Below are positions 21,439-34,214 of a stretch of 64,000 nucleotides of DNA, one piece after another. The notes under the pieces were generated by a model, which worked only from the letters and a program-made list of their open reading frames with translations, made no database searches and was not told the origin of the DNA. How positions within the stretch are numbered: position 1 is the first letter of the stretch; every line of letters starts with the position of its first letter. Source of the stretch: Beta vulgaris subsp. vulgaris (Eukaryota; Streptophyta; Magnoliopsida; Caryophyllales; Amaranthaceae); contig NC_079207.1 of assembly GCF_026745355.1 (NCBI RefSeq), positions 17,826,959 to 17,890,958 of the forward strand, given 5' to 3'. A program made the translations under genes and the position numbers.

Positions 21439-23922
21439 TGTAACACCCCGATAATTCTCTCTTTCTAGAAAATACGTTTATAACAAATCTAGAGAATTAC
21501 CCAGGCATTATCGCCCGTGTGATAACGTTTCGGCTTATTCAGAATGTTGCAGCGGAAAACTTATTAAAACAAAAATCAACTTTATTAAACTTATGAAACC
21601 AAATGACAATGTCAAATTAACACACCAACTAAATAAACCTCAAACTTAAATGTAGATGTTCCTACGAAAACAACTTAAATAATACTAATGTCACAAAAGC
21701 CTCTCCATTCCAGATTCCCCAATGGTATGCATCTTCGAACCTGTAATGTCAATGCTTTCTTGACTCTGCTCCCCCGAAGGATCACCACAGGATCAATAGG
21801 CAAAGCCATGATCACAAACACAGACAAGCACGTAATCAGCAAAGCTGAGTACTACATATCAGACATAAATAATCCTAAACATGATACTACAACATAAACT
21901 TGCAAGGATAAATAATAACATAAATAAGTAATACTCGCAGATAACTTTTACTGAACTAACTTAAACATCTTTATCACTTTAATGGAATAGTTATTAGGAC
22001 GAGTTGTCCTGCCAATAAAATGAAATGAGGGCGCGACTCCGCATTTCAGAGTGACCTGCGATATCGAGGAACCTTTGAATAAAAAGGAGATGGTGATCAA
22101 CCCATTCCTAGAAAAGCTATGGCACGCCACCATAACCCCAACCCTTATGTCCAACTCTAGACGTGCACCAGTCTAAAGTCTATAACTTATTCTCGTTTCA
22201 CTTTACGTTGCATTCATTTAATATTTGTGTTGACACCACAACAACCAAATAACACACAATTCCAATCACATAATCATAACAATTCTTTTTATCTTTGATT
22301 AACAAGTGTTCACAACTTATCAATCAAGACTCCTTTTATTCCTTTTTATCCTTTGTTGAACCAGCCAACAGAAATCCGTACCTTTACATAGGTATAATCC
22401 ATACTTACCAAATAAGATCCACGGTTCTTATAAGATAAATAAATAATCTCCAAGAATCTATGTAACACATGATTCCAACTTACTTAAATTAATCCACTTA
22501 CGAATTAATACCAAACTGAACTTATTGCTTGCATCAAACTTCCATACAAACAAGTCATACTCATACATATTCTAGTTTACATGTAGCACACAGGCAAGTA
22601 ACATGTAAAGAATTATAGAAATCATATACATGAACAACAAGGTCCTATACATGATACTAATAAATAAAAACATCCCTAAGGCATGTTTCTAAACCATATA
22701 GCACGTAGACTATGTACGTACCTTGTATAAACGCAACGGTAGGCCACTTTTATGCTCTAAAAGTCCCCTACAGTGAATTCTCCGCCTAGAAAACAAAATA
22801 ATCAAGTAAATACTTGAACTAAAAAAAATACAGCAACTTTAAAAACGTCCCAAACCCTTTTAAACTTTAAAAATCGTTTTTATAATTTAAACTCTCGTTA
22901 TTTTTAATCCCTAGTATAGTACAACTATTCTAGTGATTAAAAATCATTAAAAACCTTAAAATACTAACTTTCTGAATTTCCAGCATTATAAAATTTTCTA
23001 AACCTTCTGAAAATATTTTAAATGCATATAAAAATCGTATTCCAATCAAAATTCATATTCATACTTTAAATATACGATTTCTAGTGATTTAAAACCCTAA
23101 AAATCACATCTTTCATGATTAAAACTAAAAATAATAAATCTGAAATTTTTCTTTTATAATATGAAACCGAAACTAATTTTTCATAATAAATAATAATCAA
23201 ATCTATATCAGTAAATAGAAATAAAATAACAATAAAAATTAGGACTTTAATGGAATCTTAAAGGAGAAGTAAAAAAAACAACCAACAAAAAAGGAGGAAG
23301 GGCCCGGACTGAAGACAGCAGCAAGGACCGGCGGGCAGCAAGATTTTCGGCTTCAAGAAAATGTTTGTGACGTTTCTTGTTCAACAAGAAACGTTACTTA
23401 GCGAAGAAGAAACGATTTTTGAGAGAAAAATGAAACTCACGCTCAAGAGGAAGAGGAGAGAGAAAATGTCGAGTGAGGAGAGAGAGTTCGGAAATCACGT
23501 GCAAGGGAGGAGAGAGAAAATAAAGTGTAGGGCAAAATATTTGGGTTTTTAGGATATTTAAATAGGCTAATCCTATTGGGCTTAGGAAAAGGAATTTCAA
23601 TAATTAAAACTTTGATGACTAACAAGATGGGCTTATTAGGACTTTAGTCATCAAATCATCCTTTCCCTTTTTATTACTTTTGGGCTTTCGATTCCATTAA
23701 TTTTCTTTTCAAATTGCTTTTAATAATTAAACTCTTATTTAAAACACGCTTAATTAAAATATTACAAATTTATTAAGCTAAGAAAAATATTTTTAGTTGA
23801 CTTTTAAAATAGTCAACCCTTTTTAAAAGTCAAATCATTTTCCAAACTCATTTGGATTTAAATATAATTACATAAATACTTAATATATTTATGAAAATCC
23901 TTTAAAAATGTGGGGGATTACA
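21439..23922 (-). repeat. Tekay element 3' LTR (2484 bp)
   Basis: Next to the polypurine tract (TTTTAAGGGGGTAGAC on the minus strand, 23923-23938). It contains a perfect 12-bp inverted repeat with a one-base loop at 23370-23394. It differs from the partner LTR by many one- to few-base indels. Confidence 0.9.
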
Positions 23923-24200
23923 GTCTACCCCCTTAAAAGAAGTTTCGTCCCGAAAAACTTAACACAAAACCTCGTACTTTCAAAGTTTGAACTAACATTT
24001 CAAAATTTTGGGAAAAGGTAGTGCCTCTCGTGCACTTTCCCATTTTTAAAACACTTGTGTTACTTATGAACACTTTTCTTATGCGGAGACTCTACTTCTT
24101 TTGCACTAACATGTGCAAATTGCCCAACATAGGCATACATATACATGAAAATCTCATAAAAATAGACAAAAAGCGCGAAATTTATCGCATTCTACCCCCC

Positions 24201-25452
24201 TTAAAGAAAACGAGTTACGCCCTCGTAACTCACCTCAAGGAATAGGTCTGGATACTTTTTCTTCATATCCTCTTCGGCTTCCCACGTTGCCTCTTCTGAC
24301 TCGTGGTTAGACCAAAGAACTTTGACAATATGAACATCCTTGTTACGCGTACTACGCACTTTCCTGTCGAGAATCTTGACAGGTCTTTCCTCATAAGTGA
24401 GGCTACTATCTATCTGACTCGTTCAGGCTCTAACACATGGCGCTCATCAGGGATATAGCGCTTCAATTGGGATATATGAAAACATCATGCATCTTTTCAA
24501 ACTCCATTGGCAATGCCAATCTATAAGCTACTTTCCCAATGCGCTCCAAAATCTCATATGGGCCTACATATTTAGCACTCAGCTTGCCCTTTTTCCCAAA
24601 TCTCATAACGCCTTTGGTGGGTGATACTTTCAGGAATACTTTATCACCTACAGCGAACTCATCTTCGCGCCGTTTTAAGTCTGCATAACTCTTCTGCCTA
24701 TCTTGCGCAGCTTGAATTCGAGCCTGAATCAATCTAACGTTCTTGACGGTCTCCTCAATGAATTATGTCCCCAAAACTACATTCTCACTATAGTCATTCC
24801 AGCAAATGGGACTTCTACACTTCCGTCCATATAACGCCTCAAAAGGTGCCATCTTTATACTCGCATGGTAACTATTATTGTAAGAGAACTCAATCAAATC
24901 TAATTGGTCCTCCCAACTTCCTTGAAAATCTATAGCACAAGCTCGCAACATATCTTCCATAGTTTGGTTAGTCCTCTCAGTCTGACCATCGGTCGCAGGG
25001 TGAAAGGCGGTACTCATCTTTAATGTTGTCCCAAGGTTTTTGGACCTTTTTCCAAAACTTGATAGAAATCTAGAGTCACGTCGAAATAATGTCCTTTGGA
25101 ACTCCGTGCAACTCACTACATGCTTGATATAGGTTGTAGCGAGTTGCTTCTTCTTCCATGTCTCCTTAATAGGTATGAAAACAGCGGACTTGGTCAGTCT
25201 ATCCACTATAACCCAAATGGTATCATTTCCACTCCTCGACTTGGGTAAGGCAGTCACAAAGTCCATAGAAATCGAATCCCACTTCCATCCAGGAACCTCT
25301 AGTGGTTGGACTTTCCCCATGGGCCTCTTATGGTCTATCTTCACTTTCTGACAGGTTAGACACTTAGACACATACTCAGCTTCTCGCTTCATGTTCGGCC
25401 ACCAATATATCACCTTAAGATCCTTATACAGCTTGTCACCCCCAGGGTGCAC
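24201..25452 (-). pseudogene. Tekay integrase with C-terminal chromodomain, frameshifted
   Basis: The HHCC zinc domain is visible (YWWPNMKREAEYV...CLTCQKVK, 25360-25452), then the catalytic core with MDFVTALPKSRSGNDTIW, FHPATDGQTERTNQTMED and YGRKCRSPICW (24763-25300). The C-terminal GPY-type region has KLSAKYVGPYEILERIGKVA (24463-24732). After a frame change, 24201-24450 encodes a chromodomain recognisable by ERPVKILDRKVRSTRNKD and LWSNHESEEATWEAEEDMK, ending FLEVSYEGVTRFL at a TAA (24201-24203). In chromoviruses this domain is thought to guide integration to heterochromatin. Frames change near 24750 and 24460. Confidence 0.88.
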
Positions 25453-25604
25453 AGAATACGGAGTATTATGCCCTCATCCATAAGACGTCTTTTTAGTCGT
25501 TGCACTTCTGTGGTACACACCACCTTCCTTTAAACCTTAGACTCCCATCATCATGAATCTTGAAGTCTACTTCCTTACCTTGCTTCATTTTCTCTTTATC
25601 TTAT
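25453..25604 (-). pseudogene. Tekay RNase H-integrase linker, scrambled
   Basis: Connects RNase H to the integrase zinc domain. The frame is lost here through small indels, so no protein can be read across it. Confidence 0.5.
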
Positions 25605-26866
25605 CTAGATGCTCATCTCCGACTTGTCCCTCAATGATCTCATCGAAAACTGACACTCCCAAAGAAAGATTACTAGTCTAGCCTTACTTTCCCCAGGATT
25701 TAAAATTTCTAGGTTCAACCTTTGCATATCTCTACACAACTCCTCAGGGACTATCAAAGCACTCAAGCTATGACTCGATTTCCGACTCAAGGCGTCAGCA
25801 ACCACATTTGCTTTCCCTTCATGATACTGGATGTCTAGATCGTAATCCTTAATCAACTCTAGCCATCTCCTTTGTCTCATATTCAAGTCTTTTTGTGTGA
25901 AAATGTATTTCAAGCTCTTATGGTCTGTGAATATCTTGCAAGTTGCCCCATAAAGATAATGTCTCCAAATCTTCAATGCAAACACTATGGCAGCTAACTC
26001 TAGATCATGGGTAGGGTAATTAGCCTCATAAGGTTTCAGTTGACGCGATGCATAAGCTATTACCTTACCATTCTGTTGCAATACACAACCCAAACCATTC
26101 TTCGAAGCATCACTATAGACCTCAAATCCCTCATTCCCATCAGGTAGGGTTAAGACAGGTGCAGTGGTTAAACGATCCTTCAAGATCTGGAAAGCTTCCT
26201 CACACTTCTCATTCCACTCAAACTTGGACTCCTTTTTCATTAAATTAGTCATAGGTCTGCTATTTCGAGAAATCCTCACAAATCTCCTATAATAGCCAGC
26301 TAAACCCAAGAAACTTCTAATGTCAGTCACACTCTTTGGAGTTGGCCACTCACTCACAGCTTGAATCTTAGCAGGATCTACAAGACTCCTTCCTTAGACA
26401 CAAAATGACCCAAGAATGCTACTTTCTCCAAACGAAACTCACACTTAGAGAACTTGGCATATAGTTGGTTCTTCCTCAAGGTTTCCAAGATAATCCTCAA
26501 ATGTTCATCATGTTCGGTTTCATTCCTCGAATAAATCAAAATGTCATCAATGAAAACCACTACGAACTTATCTAAAAACTCGTGAAAGATTCTATTCATC
26601 AAATCCATAAATATAGCAGGAGCATTGGTTAACCCAAATGGCATTACAGTGAACTCGTAGTGACCATAACGCGTTCTAAAGGCAGTCTTAGGTACATCCT
26701 TATCAGCTACCCTCAATTGATGATATCCTGAACGTAAGTCAATCTTCGAGAACACACTCGCTCCATTAAGTTGATCGAATAGGTCATCTATTCTAGGCAA
26801 AGGGTACTTGTTTTTGATGGTAACATTATTCAACTCCCTATAGTCTATACATAACCTCATACCCAT
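25605..26866 (-). pseudogene. Tekay reverse transcriptase and RNase H
   Basis: RT (26378-26866) is open with [39 protein letters not shown]-type motif ([18 protein letters not shown]) and the catalytic box FIDDILIYS with both Asp residues kept. A single frame change near 26370 leads into the RT connection ([18 protein letters not shown]) and RNase H ([34 protein letters not shown]) to 25605. This is the standard Gypsy order. Functional sites look intact, so the damage is mainly frameshift. Confidence 0.9.
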
Positions 26867-27647
26867 CCTTTTTCTTCACGAACAAAACAGGAGCTCCCCA
26901 AGGCGATGCACTAGGTCTGATATAACCCTTATCCAAAAGTTCTTGCAATTGCGTCTTTAACTCACTCATCTCAGGAGGTGCCATTCTATAAGGTGCCTTA
27001 GATATAGGTGCAGTTCCAGGAACTAAGTCTATGGTAAACTCAACAGCTCTTGCAGGCGGCATGCCTGAAATTTCACTCGGAAATACGTCCATAAACTCAT
27101 TCACTATTGGAACATCCTCAAGTTTTAACTCGACTTCTTTACTCACATCTTGCACGCTACAGAAAAACAGCTCACACCCCTTTCTCATCAACTTCTGCAC
27201 TTGCAGAGCAGAGATCACCCCAAAGTTTTTAGGTTTCCCAAATCGTCTATATGAGGTAAATTTTCCCGAAGGGTTTCTCAACACTACTTTCTGGACTTCA
27301 CAATCGATCCTGGCCTTGTAATGACTCAACCAGTTCATCCCAAGAATCACATCTAAATCTCCTAAGTTAAACTCGATCAAATCGGATGGAAAGACACTCC
27401 CTCCTATCTTCAAAGGTAAGTTCTTAAACAACTTAGTACACTTAACGACTTCCCCAGTAGGAATACTAACAGACAAGTCAATTGACTCATACTCCACCAA
27501 TCCCAGACTCTTTAAAACAGAAGGCGAAATAAAAGAATAAGTAGCCCCCGAATCGAATAACGTTTTAACGAAAACTGAGTTGATAGAGAAATTACCAGTT
27601 ACCACATCCGCAGATCTCTCTGCCTCGTTATGACTCATCACGAACAC
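26838..27647 (-). pseudogene. Tekay aspartic protease and RT N-terminus
   Basis: An open frame with the protease active site LFDSGATYSFIS (about 27520-27560), the flap-region pattern DVILGMNWLSHYKARIDC (27300-27350), then the protease-RT linker and the start of RT ([32 protein letters not shown]). It overlaps the main RT frame by 29 bases, which marks a frameshift rather than a real junction. The protease would cut the element polyprotein. Confidence 0.88.
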
Positions 27648-28653
27648 TTTTCCTGCAGGTTTGTTCTGGGTAGGATTATCATTAGCAGACCTACTATGGT
27701 TCCCTTGGTTATTCTGACCTCCAGGCTTAGGACCCTGGTTCCCTATTTGATTAGACCCTGGTCTAGCCTGATTACCATTTCCCTATCTCAACCTTTCCGT
27801 GCTTGCGTAGCACTCATACTCTCTTGACCCTTCTTCTGCAATAATGACAGGTCACTAGTCTCCCTTACAGTCCTCCCAGGATGGTTTTTGTTGCAACTTG
27901 CAATTGTAACCCTTCAGGTCTACCCTGACTACGGTTATCCTGGTTGTTCTTCCTTGAAATTCCCATTCCCATTCCGGTTTTTCTTAAAGTTCTTGGTTTC
28001 CCCCAGTACTAACCTCCTTTCTCTTTTCACCAACTATTCCAGCCTTCTTATCCTTCTCGATTGCAACCATAAATATGAGAAGCTCTCCCATACACTACAT
28101 CTAAGGATGTAAAGGTCTCACCCCCTAACCCAGCTGGATCTCATCAGTCAACCCTGTTCGAACCTCTGAGCCTTAAGTCCTCAGTAGCTACCACCTCAGG
28201 TGCAAACCTAGACAAGGTTATAAACTTACTTATATTCAGAAAGTCATACTCCCATTCTAAGGTTGATGAACTCTTGGGCTTTCTGCTTTCTCATGAAGGC
28301 AGGGTAAAACTTTCCTCTCAGCACAATCACAAAGGCTTCCCAATTGAATCCCTCAGCAGCACTCAATCTAGCCCCATTTTCTCTCCACCACAAATCAGCC
28401 TCATCCTTTAGGTATAAAACAGCTTGTCCTACTCTCATATCAGCAGGGCAATTTACTACTTCAAACAACTTTTCAAATTCCCTAATCCAGTTTTCTAGGA
28501 AAGTAGGGTCAGCTTGTCCCTTAAAGTAAGGTGGTTTCACTTTGGACAGTCTTTCAAACATCTCTCCAGCAGTCTCTGGACGTTCAACCTTGTCCTGATT
28601 CAGTTTCTCCGCCAAAGGCGAATAGCATCAGCTAGTTCAGTGTTGTTAGCCAT
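27648..28653 (-). pseudogene. Tekay gag, frameshifted
   Basis: The ATG at 28651-28653 opens MANNTELADAI, then one base is lost and the next frame continues EKLNQDKVERPETAGEM with the retrotransposon gag signature FLENWIREFEKLFEV...ADLWWRENG (28244-28615). The C-terminal gag and zinc-knuckle region (27648-28243) is scrambled by indels and not readable as a domain. Confidence 0.75.
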
Positions 28654-30245
28654 TCTACTTCGGGACCTGAAAGTAATATAACTCTACTCAGGTTCCAGAA
28701 AATTATATAGTCATCTAAGCAAGACAATACTTGATTTGATCACTAAAGATCGCATCAACATACAATTTCACTAAGTTTCAACATGGAATGTTCACTAATA
28801 TTCATACAGTTATTCACGTAAATAAATTCATAGTCATATGAATTTAAGCAAGAAAATTGTAATCACATAATGAAAATAATAAAAAAAATATTCCCCATTA
28901 CGTGTCCAAAATAAATTTTACTCCTTGAATAAACAAACTAATTTTATTCTTCCATAGAAGGGAAAAGAAAAATGTGAACTAAAATAACACACTAGTATAT
29001 ATATCTTTCCTAAAATGCTAATCCTATAAAACACTTTGTCTGTTGGCACATACCCAACATTATTCTTATACTAAAACCTTATGTACGTCTATATATATAT
29101 ATAAAAATATCTATATATTTATAAACTATGGCACTACACTGCCATCCTTATCCTTATCTTCCTTATATTGTTGAGGTACAAAGTCTTCATCACTAACTTC
29201 GTCCTCTTCGTCAGTCTCATAGTAGTCAACGAATTTTCTCTTGATCTTAGACTGCCTAGTAGGTATGGTGTCCAAGTCTTCCTCAGGTTCAGATTCCACC
29301 CTCATACATGCATCATATATGTCTTCCCTGGTAGTACCTCTAGCATGATCCATTTCTATGATGACTTCATCATCCCTAGCATAATGTCTTCTCAAGATGC
29401 GACGCATTATCCAATGCAGTTCTTCATATTCCCTATGGTCAATGGGTGGATGATGGTCGTCGTCTTCATCGTCAGTCAGGACGATAGGGTTAAATAGTTT
29501 CCTAAATTTGCAGCCATAATAGTAGAGCTACATCACAATAACCAAAAGGTTTAGCACTCTTCCTTAACGTGTTCCCACCAAGAATCAAAGGGTAAAAAAC
29601 AAAGGCATGTAAAATATAACACCTTAATAGGCAAAAGGATATAACAATTAGCAGGAAGAAAAACATTCATGCATCTTAGTAGGGAAGAAAAATAATAATG
29701 CACTTATTTGCAGGGAAGAAAATAATGATGATGCTGAACTAATTTTTCAATGCAGGCATATAATATTTCTATCCTATATGCCCTTTCTATACTACCCATT
29801 CTCACAATGTCATGCTATAAACCTTAAAGGCATGAAAATAATGCAGACACTTTTTATAAATAACATTACTTTTGTGCCTAAATAAATTTTCTAGAAAAAA
29901 AATTTGAACTCCAAGGTTACTCGAAAAAAAAATTTTACTCGAAATTTTTTTTTTTTTTTTTCGAACTCAGCACGTTTTTTGAATTTTTTTTTTTTTTTTT
30001 CGACTCTCAACTTTCGAAAAAAAACACAAATTTCGAACCTTAATTTCCGAAAAAATTTCGGTTCTTTAAAAAAAAATTTGATCCTCTAAATATTTTCGTC
30101 TCACTTTTCGAAATGAAACGTAGGAGCATACTAAGGTTTCCTTCAAATAACCATAAGCTAGGTAACTTAAAACTAAAGTCACTTAATAAGCTAGTTAGTT
30201 AGGCGCCTATAAGTCTTAAACTAACCTAAATCCCAGATACCACTT
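28654..30245 (-). other. Tekay 5' leader between primer-binding site and gag
   Basis: About 1.6 kb. It contains a primer-binding site next to the LTR (minus strand TGGTATCTGGGA, 30231-30242, partly matching initiator tRNA-Met), a zone of long T and A runs with scattered TTCGAAA (29890-30110), and a small acidic open frame (29126-29407, listed separately). Confidence 0.7.
29126..29407 (-). CDS. Small acidic leader frame upstream of Tekay gag
   Basis: 93 codons from ATG 29405-29407. The frame is open a further 120 bases or so upstream without another ATG (including TDDEDDDHHPP). The protein is highly charged: a basic start (MRRILRRHYARDDEV), then acidic clusters (ESEPEEDLDTIP, YETDEEDEVSDEDF). 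I recognise no domain. It lies between the primer-binding site and gag, where chromoviruses normally have an untranslated leader. It may be a remnant of captured or element-specific sequence; no function can be given. Confidence 0.4.
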   Translation of the reverse strand: MRRILRRHYARDDEVIIEMDHARGTTREDIYDACMRVESEPEEDLDTIPTRQSKIKRKFVDYYETDEEDEVSDEDFVPQQYKEDKDKDGSVVP

Positions 30246-32695
30246 TGTAACACCCCGATAATTCTCTCTTTCTAGAAAATACTTTTATAACAAATCTAGA
30301 GAATTACCCAGGCATTATCGCCCGTGTGATAACGTTTCGGCTTACTCAGAATTTTGCAGCGGAAAACTTATTAAAACAAAAAAATCAACTTTATTAAACT
30401 TATGAAACCAAATGACAATGTCAAACTAACACACCAACTAAATAAACTCAAATTAAATTAAATTCCTAAAAACAACTTAAATACTAATGTCACAAAAGCC
30501 TCTCCATTCCAGATTCCCCAATGGTATGCATCTTCGAACCTGTAATGTCAATGCTTTCTTGACTCTGCTCCCCCGAAGGATCACCACAGGATCAATAGGC
30601 AAAGCCATGATCACAAACACAGACAAGCACGTAATCAGCAAAGCTGAGTACTACATATCAGACAAAATAATCCTAAACATGATACTACATAAACTTGAGA
30701 ATAAATAATAAATAATAATAAACTCTGCAGATAGACTTTACTGAACTAACTTAACACTTTTATTTCTTTAAATGGAATAGTTATTGGACGAGTTGTCTAA
30801 AAAATGAAAATGGCGCGACTCCGCATTCCAAATGACCTGCGATATCGAGGAACCTTTGAACTAAAAGGGAATGGTGATCAACCATCCTAAAAAGCTATGG
30901 CACGCCACCATAACCCAACCCTTAGTGTCCAACTCTAGACGTGCACCAGTCTAAAGTCTATAACTATTCTCGTTTCACTTTACGTTGCATTCATTTTATA
31001 CTTGTGTTGACACCACAACAACCAAATAACACACAATTCAATCACTAATCATCAAAAACAAATTCTTTTTATCTTGAATTAACAAGTGTTCACAACTTAT
31101 CAATCAAGACTCCTTTTATTTCTTTTTTATCCTTTGTTGAACCTAGCCAACAGAAATCGTACCTTTATATAGGTATAATCCATACTTACCAAATAAGATC
31201 CACGGTTCTTATAAGATAAATAAATAATCTCAAGAATCTATGTAACACATGATTCCAACTTACTTAATTAATCACTTCACGAATTAATACCAAACTGAAA
31301 CTTATTGCTTGCATCAAACTTCCATACAAACAAGTCATACTCATACATATTCTCAGTTTACATGTAGCACACAGGCAAGTAACATGTAAAGAATTATAGT
31401 AAATCATATACATGAACAACAAGGTCCTATACATGATACTAATAAATAAAAACATCCCTAAGGCATGTTTCTAACCATATAGCACGTAGACTATGTACGT
31501 ACCTTGTATAAACGCAACGGTAGGCCACTTTTAGCTCTAAAAGTCCCCTACATGAAATTCTCCGCCTAGAAAACAAATAATCAAGTAAATACTTGAACTA
31601 AAAAAAATACAGCAACTTTAAAACGTCCCAAACCCTTTTAAACGTCTTTAAAAATCGTTTTTATAATTTAAACTCTCTATTTTTAATCCCTAGTATAGTA
31701 CAACTATTCTAGTGATTAAAAACATTAAAAACCTTAAAATACTAACTTTCTGAATTTCCAGCATTATAAAATTTTCTAAACCTTCTGAAAATATTTTAAA
31801 TGCATATAAAAATCGTATTCCAATCAAAATTCATATTCATACTTTAAATATACGATTTCTAGTGATTTAAAACCCTAAAAATCACATCTTTCATGATTAA
31901 AACAAAAATAATAAATCTGAAAATTTTTCTTTTATACATATGAAACCGAAATAATTTTCATAATAAATAATAATCAAATATAATCATGTAAATAGAATAT
32001 AAAATAACAATAAAAATTAGGACTTTAATGGAATCTTAAAGGAGAAGTAAAGAAAACAACCAACAAAAAGGAGGAAGGGCCGGACTGAGACAGCAGCAAG
32101 GACCGGCGGCAGCAGGTTTTCGGCTTCAAGAAAAGTTTGTGACGTTTCTTGTTCAACAAGAAACGTTACTTAGCGAAGAAGAAACGATTTTTGAGAGAAA
32201 ATATGAAACTCACGCTCAAGAGGAAGAGGAGAGAGAAAATGTCGAGAGAGAGAGAGAATTCTGAAATCACGTGCAAGGGAGGAGAGAGAAAATAAAGTGT
32301 AGGGCAAAATATTTGGGTTTTTAGGATATTTAAATAGGCTAATCCTATTGGGCTTAGGAAAAGGAATTTCAATAATTAAAACTTTGATGACTAACAAGAT
32401 GGGCTTATTAGGACTTTAGTCATCAAATCATCCTTTCCCTTTTTATTACTTTTGGGCTTTCGATTCCATTAAGTTTTCTTTTCAAATTGCTTTTAATAAT
32501 TAAACTCTTATTTAAAACACGCTTAATTAAAATATTACAAATTTTATTAAGCTAAGAAAATATTTTTAGTTGACTTTTAAAATAGTCAACCCTTTTTAAA
32601 AGTCAAATCATTTTCCAAACTCATTTGGATTTAAATATAATTACATAAATACTTAATATATTTATGAAAATCCTTTTAAAATGTGGGGGATTACA
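30246..32695 (-). repeat. Tekay element 5' LTR (2450 bp)
   Basis: Partner of 21439-23922. It carries the same 25-bp inverted repeat (32142-32166) and ends beside the TSD AGCCA (32696-32700). Confidence 0.9.
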
Positions 32696-32802
32696 AGCCA
32701 TTTATTAGTCAAACTTCTTAACACTTTTCTAACTAAATCTTCAGAAGAATAGATTTTTCCTAAGAATCTTAGTTCATTAGTTATTAGTGTGAATCTGGTA
32801 AA
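32696..32802 (-). pseudogene. Element B gag copy 2, fragment between two insertions
   Basis: Matches 14496-14597 of copy 1 (AGCCATTTATTAGTCAAAC...GAATCTGGTAAA). Bounded by the Tekay element on the left and a solo LTR on the right. Confidence 0.85.
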
Positions 32803-34214
32803 TGATAAGGCTCTATTTTATAGATGTTTTCTGCCTGATATATTACTTTTTAGTATAAGTTTAGAGACTTATGGTATGTTTTCTTCTCATATTTTGACAT
32901 TTTAAGAGTTACGTTATTTAAGTAAGAAAGTTATAATAGAATATGAAAAATACGCAAAATAAATTATTTGCTTGATTCCCGTACTTTTTATACAGGCTAT
33001 TTAGCTTATTTGATATATGTAATAGTGGTATGTGTTAATATGCAAATACTTTATTTTAGAGTTCATCTATTTATTTTAAAACTCCTTAGTTTATTATTTT
33101 GTAGGTAACATTTGCAAAAAGAAAAGAAAAAAAAAAAAAAGAAAGTTTAGGGAGTGCTTCTACTGAAGCCACGAAGGAAAACCCAAGAAGACCAAAGGAA
33201 AAAGAAATAAAGGAATTAAGAAAATCCTACAGCACCTAAGACTAATGACTAAAAAAATAAATTTCTTGTTGGGCCAAGAAGCAGTAAAGACGGCAGTCAC
33301 AAGAAAGATTTTGGGTTTCAAAAAACCCATCAGCAAAAGGACGTAAGACGGCAGCAGCAATTAAAAAGAAACCTAACGAAGACGAGAAAGGAGAACACAG
33401 AGACTACAGAAGAGGCAGCAGAAGGAACAGACGACGAACAAGGAGAAGATGGCGACGCCAGCACGCGACGCGGTGGCCATTGACGGAAGTCAAAAGTCCA
33501 TCTAAACTGGAGTTTCTTTCTCTATTCTCTTAGTCAATGTTTAATTATTATATCTAATTTTAGATTTTTGGTTTCAATTGGTTTGTTTGATTTAGTTTTT
33601 ATGTCTAGCTAAATTTCCATGTTCTAGGACTAGATGTAGTCTTTTAATTTTCTGTCAATGAATTGAGTTATTGTTGGGTTAGTTTAATTTAAATTGCAAT
33701 TTGATAATCTTGAGTTCAATTGCTTACTTTTGATAAGGGCCCTATCAATTGTATGTTTAAGGTACTGGATTATTAGTGGAAGTGAAAGTTCAATATTAGT
33801 TCGTGGGATTATTAAACGCTAAGTAGTATAATTTTAGGAATAGTTATACACTTAGGGTGGGATTATTCAAATATACGTTTTCCGCCTTGGAAGAGGGGTT
33901 AACATACATAAGGAATTCGACCATTGCGATCTAATTATTTTACCCTGCAATTAGTTTAATTTCATTGTAGAAGTTAATTGGCAAAATCTAAGTCCTAGAA
34001 CCATTTCTTATACTTGATTTATCCCTATTGTCTATTTTATTAGTCTAGTTTATCACCACCAATCACTATTTCTGGATCGTCTAGATAATATTAGTGTCTC
34101 TTAATTTGGTAGTTGATTATACCTCCTTGTGGGAAACGATATCTTGCTTACTCTATATTTACTTTAATTGACCCGTACACTTGCAGTATTTTAAGGTACA
34201 TTTAGCACCGACCA
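32803..34214 (+). mobile_element. Solo LTR, Tat/Athila-like Gypsy, 1412 bp, TSD GTAAA
   Basis: TGATAAGGCTC...GCACCGACCA with GTAAA at 32798-32802 and 34215-34219. The 3' part has GTGGGAAACGATATCTTGC and TTGACCCGTACACTTGC, motifs common at the U5 end of Tat/Athila LTRs, so it is plus-oriented. No internal domains remain. Confidence 0.82.

Larger units (their letters stand above)
21439..32695 (-). mobile_element. Tekay-lineage Gypsy chromovirus, 11.3 kb, TSD ACCCA/AGCCA
   Basis: A nearly complete element inserted in gag copy 2 of element B. LTRs are 21439-23922 and 30246-32695, with TGTAACACCCCG and GGGGGATTACA edges on the plus strand. The TSD is AGCCA on the right (32696-32700) and ACCCA on the left (21434-21438), one base changed. 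The order right to left is LTR, primer-binding site, leader with a small acidic frame, gag, protease, RT, RNase H, integrase, chromodomain, polypurine tract, LTR. The chromodomain after integrase and the GGTGTTACA LTR end point to Tekay/Del. Frameshifts break gag and pol. Confidence 0.92.

Noticed and set aside
21688..21897. Plus-strand open frame (MSQKPLHSRFPNGMHLRTC...) also present at 30487-30708
   Set aside because: It repeats only because it lies in both Tekay LTRs, antisense to the element; no domain and its end differs between copies.
23361..23625. Short frames in the Tekay LTR and their copies at 32166-32397
   Set aside because: LTR sequence without conserved protein; the copies shift frame relative to one another.
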